From assembly GCA_002221725.1 (NCBI GenBank), contig NJFT01000432.1, positions 1-10,968 of the forward strand: a stretch of 10,968 nucleotides of DNA. Reading direction: 5' to 3'. This stretch comes from Scedosporium boydii. Taxonomy: Eukaryota; Ascomycota; Sordariomycetes; Microascales; Microascaceae. This document shows positions 1 through 7,785 of the stretch, in pieces. The position numbers and the translations under genes were made by a program. Within the stretch, counting starts at the first letter, position 1. Each line of letters starts with the position of its first letter. The notes below the pieces were generated by a model. The model did no database searches. It saw only the letters and a list, made by a program, of their open reading frames with translations, and was not told where the DNA came from.

Positions 1-29
1 AAAAAAAAAAAAGAGGCTTGAGAACTCAC
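1..29 (-). other. Start of the ninth ThrRS intron (partial)
   Basis: The exon ends after the ATG codon at 30-32. It is followed on the minus strand by the donor GTGAGT and, at the window edge, a run of twelve T (the plus-strand A tract at 1-12). The acceptor is outside the window. Confidence 0.75.
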
Positions 30-1731
30 CATATCATCTTGGTAGTAATCCCAGTGGCCGGATTGCCTCCAGAGATCTGCATTGTACATGCTATGTTCCT
101 GTCAGTATGCACCACGAGGGGCCAATGATCTTCGGGATGTGCTTACTTCGGGGTGTGAACCTCCTCATAACCCCGCTTCCAGTACTGCTCTCGGATATAC
201 GATTGGAGAGTGTTGTAGATTCGGGAACCGTGAGGTAGCCAGAAGGCACTGCCGGGAGAAAGGGGGTGGAAGAAGAAGAGCTCCTGGTCCTGACCTATCT
301 TCCTGTGGTCACGTTTCGCCGCCTCCTCAAGGAACTACAATAGAAGGTCAGCGGGAATATCAACAAGATATTAGTGGGAGTCTCTATATACCTTCTTGTG
401 CTCAGCCATGCGCTTCTTGTCGGCTATGATCTGGTTAGTCGTTGGGTGGCCGACACCTCACGATATCACTTGATCCGGTACTTACGGAAGCTGATGCCGT
501 AAAGCCTTTGAAGGGAATCATTCTCTTGAGATCCGAGCTATTCCATATTAGTCCCAGGGTAGTCAATAGCAGTGATAGCGGAGGTGTGGAAGGCATACGA
601 AGTACGAGGCGCTGTTCTTCAAGATCGAGAAAGCCTCAATACGGCCAGTGTCGGGGACATGGGGGCCTCGGCAAAGATCGATCAAGGGACCATTTCGATA
701 GACAGTGGTGTACTAAATTTCAATTAATAAGTAAACCCGATTCCGTAGTTGCCATGGAAGGGATGGGGTCTTACAGTGCCGTCGGGGATCTTGTCCTTGA
801 TGATGTGCTGCTTGTACTTGTTGTAGTTGAACTAATACCCAAGGTCAGCATCTTCCCTTTGATCGAGCATGGCGTCTCTCTGCACGCGTACCATCTCCAA
901 GAGGTCCTCCTTCGACAGCTCAAGCCTCTCAAACTTCTGCTTCTCCTTAACAATAGAGCCCACCAAGGTCTCAATCGGCTTCCAATCACTCTCGTGGACA
1001 GCACCACCATCAGGGAGCGCCATCTCGTAGTAGAAACCAGACTCAATCGGGGGACCGATGCAGAGCGAACAGCCGAAACGCCTCTCGCAGGCTTCGCCGA
1101 GAATATGGGCACTAGAGTGCCAAAAGACCATCTGGCCCTGCTCGTCTTCGAAGGATAGGAGCTCGAGCTTGCAGTTGGCCTCGAGAGGCCTGTCGAGATC
1201 CCAGAGCTTGTTCGGGTCGCCGTCTAGCCTCGCGACGACGGTGCGCTTGTACAGACTGTTGGAGATGCCCTTCGCGATCTCGCCGGGGGTGGTTTCCCAT
1301 GAGGTCCCCCTATTGGTAAGAAGCAAATATTGTAAGTACTTCGGTACAGGGTTGGGCACATCGGGTCGTTATTATCGGGTCTGTTCTGAGCTTACTCCCT
1401 AATGCTGCCGTCGGGCATGGTGATGGTGATGCGCTCGCGTGGCTTCTTCGCAATCTCTTCATCGTACTTCTTCTTGAGCCGGTCGAACCTAGGAAGGGCG
1501 GGGGACTGTTAGAGAAACACAGGGATTCTTCCGGGAAGAGGACACGGAAACAAGGCTCCCTTACAGCTCAATGCGGCGCTGCAAAAACTCCGGTGCGGGC
1601 TGTAGCTCGAGAGGACGTTGGGGAGCGTCACCAGCAGCCCCGCCCTTCTTCTTCTCCTTCTTCCCACCTGCGATGGCGACCTTCTTGACGCCCTCGGTGA
1701 CGGCATCTACCGCCTTCTTTTCTGGAGCCAT
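30..1731 (-). CDS. Threonyl-tRNA synthetase, 5' part with nine exons; 3' end lies outside the window
   Basis: This class II synthetase joins threonine to tRNA-Thr. Exons on the minus strand are 1731-1565, 1488-1396, 1309-892, 831-775, 712-599, 537-486, 423-392, 334-147 and 90-30. Splicing them gives 394 open codons. A lysine-rich leader (about 1-35) is followed by a TGS domain (about 74-140). The editing (SAD) domain follows; its metal-type residues are all present, with H151xxxH155 in HSSAH and C259xxxH263 in CRGPH. From about residue 320 the catalytic core begins ([18 protein letters not shown], then the motif 1 region ending [12 protein letters not shown]). Motifs 2 and 3 and the anticodon-binding domain must lie off the left edge. 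The start is the first ATG in the frame, in a good context (ATCATGG). It is probably the cytosolic enzyme, because no clear mitochondrial presequence is seen. It is equivalent to yeast THS1. Family identity is very secure; exon edges are inferred from reading frame and splice motifs. Confidence 0.95.
832..891 (-). other. ThrRS intron 3, 60 bases, phase 0, open until its last codon
   Basis: Donor GTACGC, branch-like GCTGAC and acceptor TTAG are visible on the minus strand. Removing it joins ...EDLLEM to [11 protein letters not shown]..., the expected run for eukaryotic ThrRS. The intron length is a multiple of three and its only in-frame stop is the TAG of the acceptor itself. Retention would therefore add 19 residues and then end the protein at 245 residues, before the catalytic core. 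Confidence 0.85.
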
Positions 1732-1890
1732 GATTTCTGGCAGGAATTGAGTAATATGATCGTACGTGCTAGGAACGGGAGTGGTGTTTGTATGCACTTC
1801 CGGGGGTGGTTGAGGCGGGAGGCGGGAGGTGGCAGAAAGATCAAATTCGAGACGAGTCTGGTTCTTTTAGGTCTTAGCACAGCAATCGAG

Positions 1891-1910
1891 GTCAAAAGTA
1901 GTCAAAAGTA
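1891..1910. repeat. Perfect tandem duplication of GTCAAAAGTA
   Basis: Two identical 10-base units lie back to back and are followed by CGAAGTACC. The AAGTACC end recurs in the cluster at 2408-2439. The function is unknown. Confidence 0.8.
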
Positions 1911-1963
1911 CGAAGTACCCCGCCAAAATTCAGCCCAGGGTTTTAAGTGCGGAATGGAGGCGG

Positions 1964-1970
1964 TGACTCA
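1964..1970. promoter_or_regulatory. Gcn4/CPC1-type box TGACTCA, proximal to ThrRS
   Basis: A perfect copy of the near-palindromic bZIP site bound by Gcn4 in yeast and CPC1/CpcA in filamentous fungi. It lies 233 bases upstream of the ThrRS ATG. A one-mismatch relative, CGAGTCA, sits at 2085-2091. Amino-acid starvation control of aminoacyl-tRNA synthetase genes through this site is known in fungi; its use here is inferred. Confidence 0.6.
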
Positions 1971-2184
1971 GGCAGAGTCTCGAGCAAAGTCTCGAAAAGC
2001 AGCTCCCGGCTTCAATGTTTCAAGCTGGAATAGCCAGAAGAAGAAGGTGAAATTAAGATTACTTGCTGTTGCTCTCCTGATCTTCGAGTCATTGACATCT
2101 AGAATTATGAGTTCTCTGGTTTATTATGTATCACAGCAGTCGCAGTTCGTATTGCCAGCGCGGAATTACCGGGCAGTGTTTCGT

Positions 2185-2191
2185 TGACTCA
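2185..2191. promoter_or_regulatory. Second Gcn4/CPC1-type box TGACTCA
   Basis: A second perfect copy, 454 bases upstream of the ThrRS ATG and 526 bases upstream of the GAR1 ATG. Together with 1964-1970 and the near match at 2085-2091 it forms three sites spaced by about 100 to 120 bases. I did not notice another perfect copy elsewhere in the window. Confidence 0.55.
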
Positions 2192-2407
2192 TGGGATTGA
2201 TATTACAAGAACAGCCGACTCTCTCGGACATCACCAGGCCCCAAAGCCACTCGAGGTCATGGAAAGGGCGCCCTCTCTCATCTCAAGCATGACAACTTCT
2301 TGTCCATCAAGCTGTTAAGAGATCAAGAGATCAGATCGAATATCGAGAGAACACGAACCAAGACTGAGCAAGACAGACCCCACATTAAAGCGGTGACAGG
2401 GGCACGC

Positions 2408-2439
2408 AAAGTACCAAAGTATCCAAGTACCCAAGTACC
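2408..2439. repeat. Cluster of CAAGTACC-like short repeats
   Basis: Four imperfect units of the form (C/A)AAGTA(C/T)C follow each other about 280 to 310 bases upstream of the GAR1 ATG. They could be binding sites or simply a slippage-prone repeat. Confidence 0.6.
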
Positions 2440-2506
2440 TGTGCCCACCGAAAAAATGGAGGGGCAGAATTGAGGGACTATATTTTTCCGCTCCGGGGGT
2501 TTCTGA

Positions 2507-2525
2507 CCAATCATATCTTGCCAAT
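2507..2525 (+). promoter_or_regulatory. Paired CCAAT boxes upstream of GAR1
   Basis: CCAAT occurs at 2507-2511 and again at 2521-2525, start to start 14 bases apart, about 195 to 210 bases before the GAR1 ATG. This is the sequence recognised by the HAP/CBC complex in fungi. Use in GAR1 expression is inferred from position. Confidence 0.45.
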
Positions 2526-2716
2526 CGCTCCAAGCTCTCACACTTCGACGCGAAGGAAAAAAAAAATCTAGGAACTCGGATTCTCACAAATCCTGCATTG
2601 CAGTCGCCGAGAGAACCCGCCAGCCTTCCTTTTCCACTGGCACCAGCGCGACGCTCTCGAGAGTCTATCGACGAGTTAATATTTTCGAAGGTCTCTCTTT
2701 TTTTTCCAATTTCAAA

Positions 2717-3464
2717 ATGTCATTTCGGGGAGCGCCACGGGGTCGTGGTTTCTCTCGCGGCGGAGGTATGTATTTCTTTTCTAATTCCCACCGCCTAATC
2801 CAAAATCGCAAAGTCAAAAGGAGGAGAAGAACATGAGGAGGAAAAAAAAAAGCCGAACCAAAATCCTAACATTTTTTTCTTCTCTTTCACAGGCCGCGGA
2901 GGCTACCAACAGCGAGACATGGGCCCGCCAGCCACCGTCCTAGAAATGGGCAAATTTATGCACGCCTGCGAAGGCGAAATGGTCTGCGAATCCATCAACC
3001 CCAAGGTGCCGCAGTTCAACGCCCAAATCTTCCTCGAGAACAAGACCCCCGTCGGCAAGGTCGACGAGATCCTCGGCCCCATCAACCAGGTCTTCTTCAC
3101 CATCAAGCCCACCGAGGGCATCCAGGCCGCCTCGTTCAAGGAGGGCGACAAGTTCTACATCGGCTCCGAGAAGCTGCTCCCCATGGAGAGGTTCCTGCCC
3201 AAGCCGAAGGTGTTGGGTGCGCCTAGGGTGAAGAAGCCTTCAAGGGGCGGCGCCGGCGGTAGGGGTGGCGGTCGTGGAGGATTTTCGAGAGGAGGAAGGG
3301 GTGGGCCGAGGGGTGGTGGTTTTTCGAGGGGAGGTGGTCGTGGGGGCTTTGGTGGTGGGAGGGGAGGAGGTGGTGGTTTTAGTCGGGGTGGGGGCGGCGG
3401 TGGTTTCTCGAGGGGTGGTGGAAGGGGACGAGGCGGTGGTGGATTCAGCAGGGGTGGTCGTTAA
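2717..3464 (+). CDS. GAR1: H/ACA ribonucleoprotein complex subunit Gar1
   Basis: Gar1 is one of the four core proteins of H/ACA snoRNPs, which pseudouridylate rRNA and assist rRNA processing in the nucleolus. Exons are 2717-2765 and 2893-3464; the intron splits a glycine codon, and the spliced product is 206 residues, close to yeast Gar1 (205). A short N-terminal GAR stretch (about 1-20, with RGRGFSRGG) precedes the conserved core from about 27 to 122. The core contains [36 protein letters not shown] and [21 protein letters not shown] long C-terminal GAR domain (about 133-206) has five FSRGG units. Both arginine/glycine tails flanking the core fit the family. The start is the first ATG (AAAATGTC) and gives the expected N-terminus. 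The gene is head-to-head with ThrRS and convergent with the transporter. Identification is secure. Confidence 0.96.
2766..2892 (+). other. GAR1 intron, 127 bases
   Basis: Donor GTATGT at 2766, branch-like CCTAAC at 2865-2870 followed by a T-rich tract, and acceptor CACAG ending at 2892. It separates the N-terminal GAR stretch from the core. I saw no convincing C/D or H/ACA snoRNA boxes inside it. Confidence 0.9.
3240..3461 (+). repeat. G-rich repetitive DNA coding for the Gar1 C-terminal GAR domain
   Basis: Imperfect repeats of GGTGG, GGGG and a unit coding for FSRGG fill the last 220 bases of the gene. Runs of three to five G are frequent on the coding strand, for example around 3355-3375 and 3385-3420, so the mRNA could form G-quadruplexes. 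The long alternative frame over this region (3265-3906) is a by-product of this composition. Confidence 0.75.
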
Positions 3465-4258
3465 GGAAACGAAAGGTGTTCACCATGCCGGCGAGTTGGT
3501 GGTGGACTCCCCTTTCTTCATGGGGAGATGCCCACGTTCATCGGACTCCGCTGATGGCTTGTACTCTGTTGGTACGCTATGCGGCTCTCATACCAGTTGT
3601 TTCTGTTCCCCAACCAATTTTCTTGGTTTTGTTTATCATGTCGTTTTGTTTTTCTGGCGTTTAGGGCAAACAAACGGGTTGGGCAAATGTTTAACTATAC
3701 AGCCATTTCGAGCTCCAAAACGAGAATCTGATATCCAAAAAGTTCCCGACTCCTTGTTCATAACCGTGCTTCCTGTCTTGTGCCCCTGTCTCGATGTTCC
3801 AGATCCAAAAAGATCCAGTTGGCCATGTCGAGAATCGTTGACTGAAGTGCTGGACTCGCATCTGGCGATCACCTTGCCCACGTTCGACCTCGAGAATCTT
3901 GTTTAGGTGAGGTGGCAGGAAAGGCAAGCCCAACCGCTTCCCTTTCTGGTCGATGGATGGTACGGTATATCCATACTAGCAAGACTATCGGCACAAGGTT
4001 GGGTAGTCTCAGCAACACCGGGGCCCATAGCGTCTTTGATATTCCACGATACTTCATCGATATTGTGTTATCATAAGAAACTGAAAAAATCTAGCATCCT
4101 AGATGAAAAAAAAGGGGTATCTGCCATAAAAACCAAAACTCGTCCAAGTCTCCAAAACAACTCATTTACAACTCCAAGGCGACCCGAACTCCTTTCCTCA
4201 GATCTTCTCCTCATGTCATCCAAAGAACGAAGTAAAAAGAAAAGAAATCATCAATCAT
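3465..4258. other. Convergent intergenic region holding the GAR1 and transporter 3' ends
   Basis: These 794 bases lie between two convergent genes and should hold both 3' UTRs and polyadenylation sites. No gene is supported: reading frames here lack family features. A-rich tracts near 4080-4150 and 4230-4250 lie just past the transporter stop. Confidence 0.6.
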
Positions 4259-6523
4259 TCAAGCAACGGCTTTCGCTTTCACAGCCGCCCTTTTTCCTTT
4301 CTTCCCACCAATTCTCAACGCAGCACCCTCCTCCGGCTCCGCAGGCCACAACATATCGCTAACAGCCGAAACGAGCGCCAGCACGATCCCCAACCCGGCC
4401 AACCCCAGCGCAAAGTAAAAAGCACCTCTGTAACCCCCCAAAACATCCTGTCCGTCGCCGTCCACGTTCGACACGACGGTTCCCGCCATGCCGAGCCCGA
4501 TCGATATCGCCGAGAAAACGGTCGTCACGACGAGGCTACCCGCGATTCCCTGGTGCTCTCGCGGAAGGCTATTTGTAACCAACACGGTAGCGACTGGGGA
4601 AGACATGTTCATGCCAAGGGGGATGAACAAGATGCCAAAAAAAGCATTGAACCAGTACGACTGGTTGACGGGGGCGGTGGCCATGAGGGCGGCGCCGATG
4701 GCGAAGGCGAGCATGGAGATGAAGAGGACCCAGTACGGGGTTATGCGACGGAGGAGGTAGGCAGCGAGGAGGGAGGCGAGGAGGCCGATGACGGGGATGT
4801 GGGCGAAGCCGGCGGAGGCGAGGAGGGGGTCCCAGGTGCGCAGGACGACGAGGAATTGGAAGGTGTAGTAGACCCAGACGGCGAAGCATGCCCAGCCTGC
4901 GGCCGTGCAGGCGAGGACGAGGTAGGTTGTGCTGGTTAGGGAAGAGATGGGGAGGATAGGGTATTGAGCAGCCGATTCGATGTACAGGAAGGCACCGATG
5001 AGAAGGGCGCCTATGATAAGCATGAAGTAGACGTAGGGTGTGGTCCAGGATACAATGGGCGCTTGGTTCCAGGCAAAGGTGAAGAGCACAACGCCGGAGA
5101 CTCCAGTGATGATCCCGGGGGCATCAATAAGCCTCCAAAACCTGTCCGAACTCATGCCAGGCGCGGGAGCGTCGTCCGCAGGGAGAACGATGATGCTCTG
5201 GCATGTAAACGTAAGGCAGACGGCACCGAGGACAAAAAAAGCCCATTCCCAAGACGTAAGCTCGGCGAAGAGGCTAGCCATCACGGCCCCGGAGACGAAG
5301 CCCAAAGGCGCAGAAGCACCGAACAGGCACATGACAAGGTTTCTTCGAGGGCCGAGGTCGTAAACGCGACCAAGCATGGCCTGGGCGTTGGGTACGATGA
5401 TGGCGGGCCCGATTCCCTGCAGACCTCTGCAGATGCAGAAGAACAGGGTACCATTTCCTCCGTTGCGCTCCACGTACACACTCAAGCCGGCTAGAGTGCT
5501 CCACAGCGAGAACCACGCGAACCCGGCGACGAAAACCTTCTTGTGTCCGAGAAGACCTCCTAGTCGGCCAGCGGGGAGCGAAAAGGCGCTAACAGCCATT
5601 GCGTAGGCTGCCGAGTACCAGGAGAGATAGCCCGGAACGGTGTTTGGAAACGAAGCTCCGATCTTCTGAGCGGGCGCGAGGGCCTGGGCAAGAGCGGCGA
5701 ACATGAGAAGTTGCGAGAAACAAATCACGAAGACGAAGAAAATTTCTCGAATAAAGGAGAAAGCGGGCCTTCCGTCCCTAAACTTGGAATTGCTTTCCTT
5801 GGTGGTAGTCGACGGGAAGGGCCTGTCCGTCTCCGATGTCAAAGGCTCTCTCAAGGCGGAGCCACTCGATCGATAAGGTGGATATCGCGGGGTAAGATAA
5901 GAGCTTCCCATATCGCTCGTTGAACTGGGGGAATTAGGCGACATTGAGTAATATTGGCCCGGGGACGGTGTTTGGCAGTAACCGGCCGCCGCGGCAGGTG
6001 CGGGACGGGAGACGTGGGCTTGCGCCGTGGCGTAGCTGTCTGCTGTTGAGGTTGCAGACTCTATCCTGACGGCATTCGGTTCTGGGATGGGAATGGAATG
6101 GACAACTTGTGGGGTTGAGGGCGAGGCGGCTATGGGGAGGTTCTCCGGCACCTTGGCTGGCCAGTCCCCGGGTGGCGTAGACGGATGACTCGCTCGCGGA
6201 TCGGTCGTGGGGCTCGAGGTCGCTTCGTCCGAGCTCCCATTCGTGAAGGGTAGAGGTTGGTCTTGATCAACTACTACTCTCGCTGCCTCATTCGACGCCT
6301 TCGGAGGACTAGAATCCCGAAGTTTCTCGGAAGAAGAAGAAGCAGGCTCGTCATGCTCCCTTTTCGCGAATCTCGCCTCCTGCCTCTCGCGAAGCTGAAG
6401 CCTAAAGGACTCGGTAGTTGCTATAAGCCTATCCGCAGCTCTTTGCATAGCCTCGGCGGCCGAGCTGACGGAGTTATGCGACAGGCGCTTCTCCTTGGTA
6501 GTCTCGATATCGTGGACCTCCAT
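4259..6523 (-). CDS. Major facilitator superfamily transporter, 14-helix DHA2 type, with long N-terminal tail
   Basis: A single uninterrupted exon gives 754 residues. Residues 1-255 are hydrophilic and rich in serine, proline and threonine, so probably disordered and cytosolic. Hydrophobic segments then start near 260, 299, 328, 358, 394, 424, 466, 495, 532, 568, 596, 624, 660 and 698, giving 14 helices. Between helices 2 and 3 is an MFS motif A (GRLGGLLGHKKVF, 319-331). FGASAPLGFVSG (401-412) in helix 5 resembles the antiporter motif C. The spacing and phrases such as FAWNQAPIVSW fit DHA2 drug:H+ antiporters and the AMF1/ATR1-like branch, so it is probably a plasma- or vacuolar-membrane exporter; the substrate cannot be read from sequence. 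The tail ends in a basic stretch (GGKKGKRAAVKAKAVA). The ATG has a good context (GACATGG), and an in-frame TAA lies 54 bases upstream. Family is secure, substrate unknown. Confidence 0.93.
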   Translation of the reverse strand: MEVHDIETTKEKRLSHNSVSSAAEAMQRAADRLIATTESFRLQLRERQEARFAKREHDEPASSSSEKLRDSSPPKASNEAARVVVDQDQPLPFTNGSSDEATSSPTTDPRASHPSTPPGDWPAKVPENLPIAASPSTPQVVHSIPIPEPNAVRIESATSTADSYATAQAHVSRPAPAAAAGYCQTPSPGQYYSMSPNSPSSTSDMGSSYLTPRYPPYRSSGSALREPLTSETDRPFPSTTTKESNSKFRDGRPAFSFIREIFFVFVICFSQLLMFAALAQALAPAQKIGASFPNTVPGYLSWYSAAYAMAVSAFSLPAGRLGGLLGHKKVFVAGFAWFSLWSTLAGLSVYVERNGGNGTLFFCICRGLQGIGPAIIVPNAQAMLGRVYDLGPRRNLVMCLFGASAPLGFVSGAVMASLFAELTSWEWAFFVLGAVCLTFTCQSIIVLPADDAPAPGMSSDRFWRLIDAPGIITGVSGVVLFTFAWNQAPIVSWTTPYVYFMLIIGALLIGAFLYIESAAQYPILPISSLTSTTYLVLACTAAGWACFAVWVYYTFQFLVVLRTWDPLLASAGFAHIPVIGLLASLLAAYLLRRITPYWVLFISMLAFAIGAALMATAPVNQSYWFNAFFGILFIPLGMNMSSPVATVLVTNSLPREHQGIAGSLVVTTVFSAISIGLGMAGTVVSNVDGDGQDVLGGYRGAFYFALGLAGLGIVLALVSAVSDMLWPAEPEEGAALRIGGKKGKRAAVKAKAVA

Positions 6524-6545
6524 GTCTGCGCTGATGTGAAAGTTG

Positions 6546-6575
6546 TTAACTGAATGCCGTGTAAGTCCTCCGCAT
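6546..6575 (-). CDS. Possible 9-codon upstream ORF in the transporter leader
   Basis: A short ATG-to-TAA frame coding for MRRTYTAFS ends 22 bases before the transporter ATG and is out of frame with it. If the transcript starts further upstream and is not spliced here, it could reduce or condition translation of the transporter. No transcript evidence is available, and very short upstream ORFs arise by chance. Confidence 0.35.
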   Translation of the reverse strand: MRRTYTAFS

Positions 6576-6649
6576 TAGCACATGATCTAGCAGTGCATGT
6601 CCAGACGATGCGACCACAGTAGTAGCACGCGTAGGGAGGCAGCGAGATT

Positions 6650-6674
6650 AAATATGAGAAATATGAGATATGAG
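6650..6674. repeat. Tandem AAATATGAG units
   Basis: Two perfect 9-base copies and a third truncated copy (ATATGAG), about 130 bases upstream of the transporter ATG. It is AT-rich in an otherwise mixed region. Confidence 0.75.
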
Positions 6675-6780
6675 GTTGGAGGCGTTGGCCAGCGTGTGCG
6701 TGTAAGACCTAAGGAGTTGAGGGTGGTGGGAGTCAAGCAGTTATAGGTTCACATATGGGGAGAGGGTTGACGGCAGGCAG

Positions 6781-6828
6781 TCTTAGTTGAGTGTGCTAAG
6801 ACAATTAATTGTTCCCGACAAGCGCTTG
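6781..6828. repeat. Cluster of three palindromic sequences
   Basis: The arms TCTTAG (6781-6786) and CTAAGA (6796-6801) can pair. The perfect 12-base palindrome ACAATTAATTGT (6801-6812) follows. Six bases later comes the perfect 10-base palindrome CAAGCGCTTG (6819-6828). The cluster lies about 260 to 305 bases upstream of the transporter ATG, a place where dimeric regulators could bind. Confidence 0.55.
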
Positions 6829-7397
6829 GAAAGAGAAATAAGGTGCAATAAAGCGGGATGGGAAGACGGGTCGAGGTATATAATTAGGCTCGGAATTTTT
6901 CTTTCAAGGCAAAAAAGAGAGTGGGTGGTGGATGGCTCTATATGGAAATGGAAAGACGGGATGGGGGCTGGTATTTTCGTTGTTATTCTCGAAGGTGTCC
7001 ACAGGCATGTATGTCTTGATGCCTCGAGCCCAGAAAGGCAAACACTGAACCCTTGCAAGGAAGAAAGGAAGCACAGCTCCACAGGTGGACCCTGTCACAT
7101 CCACGATCCTGCCAGGCCATCGAGAATGAATGGACAATAGTCAGGGCAGGGACAGGGATCAAGTTTGAAGGATGAAGGATGAACTCGAACAGGGCGACGA
7201 GACAGCGGGAGAAAAAGTAACCCCGGCTGGGCTTGGGGGGTCAAGGCCCGTGCTGCCAAGCTTGAGCAAGACAACACAGAACAGGACAGGACAATGGACT
7301 CGAAGGACTGCATGCAACATTGGACTTGTGGATGCATCAATGAGAAGATGGTGGGGAGCGTGATTGACCTATAATGGCAGTGATGGGTAATGCATTC

Positions 7398-7413
7398 GAT
7401 CAATCAATTGATC
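7398..7413. repeat. Inverted repeat GATCAA / TTGATC
   Basis: Six-base arms around a four-base loop. Inside it is the perfect palindrome ATCAATTGAT. Chance occurrence is likely. Confidence 0.5.
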
Positions 7414-7506
7414 TAGTGGACACTACGAAGTAGACCGTCGAATTGGTGAGGAGGTTGGGCTCTTTGGAAAGACGTAGAGCACGATAACAAAATTAAGATG
7501 GTGGGT

Positions 7507-7525
7507 GGGAAGCGGGAAGCGGGAA
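7507..7525. repeat. Short tandem repeat of GGGAAGC
   Basis: Two perfect 7-base copies followed by GGGAA. A simple slippage-type repeat. Confidence 0.7.
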
Positions 7526-7765
7526 TTGGCGGGCTGTGAAATTTGGTCAGAGTCTGGAGGTCACTGTTGGAGCAGCTTGAGCAGTGTGTTCTCACTGAGT
7601 CTGTGGCAGCTTCACTAAAAATAGCACCCATCAGCATTGGCTGGTTCGTCGTGGTCGTGGGTGGCAGCACCCTGGGGATCTCCAAGTTCGCTCCCGTGGT
7701 TGACAGACTCACTGATCGCAGTTGCGAAGGGCGCGATAACCGTCTCATACATCCAAGGGCGAGGC

Positions 7766-7785
7766 TGTTATTCTTGATAATAACA
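7766..7785. repeat. Hairpin TGTTATT / AATAACA
   Basis: Perfect 7-base arms enclose the loop CTTGAT. No coding or RNA-gene context was found around it. Confidence 0.5.

Larger units (their letters stand above)
1732..2716. promoter_or_regulatory. Shared upstream region of divergent ThrRS and GAR1 genes
   Basis: This 985-base gap separates two genes transcribed away from each other, so it must hold both promoters and both 5' leaders. It contains two perfect TGACTCA boxes and one near match, a paired CCAAT element on the GAR1 side, a TATATTT stretch at about 2479-2485, and two direct-repeat clusters. The GAR1 ATG is preceded by a pyrimidine-rich stretch (about 2690-2710) common at fungal transcription starts. 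I saw no protein-coding frame here that deserves a call. Confidence 0.65.

Noticed and set aside
442..1158. 238-codon plus-strand frame opposite ThrRS
   Set aside because: It is the antisense of conserved ThrRS exons and introns and has no features of its own.
1732..1797. In-frame 22-residue extension of ThrRS that could give a mitochondrial form
   Set aside because: The upstream start codon would be GTG (minus strand, 1797), not ATG. The added residues include two acidic residues and almost no basic ones, unlike a mitochondrial presequence.
2766..2892. Possible snoRNA hosted in the GAR1 intron
   Set aside because: No paired C and D boxes or H and ACA boxes with terminal stem were found; the intron is mostly A- and T-rich tracts.
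3265..3906. 213-codon frame overlapping the end of GAR1
   Set aside because: It is the alternative reading of the Gly/Arg repeat DNA (Val/Gly-rich start) running on into the 3' UTR, with no independent features.
4553..4939. Open frames opposite the transporter gene
   Set aside because: They mirror GC-rich codons of the transporter and give Glu/Gly/Asp-rich nonsense proteins.
7181..7192. Minus-strand GTTCGAGTTC resembling a tRNA T-loop
   Set aside because: The five-base stem cannot form and there is no matching D-arm.
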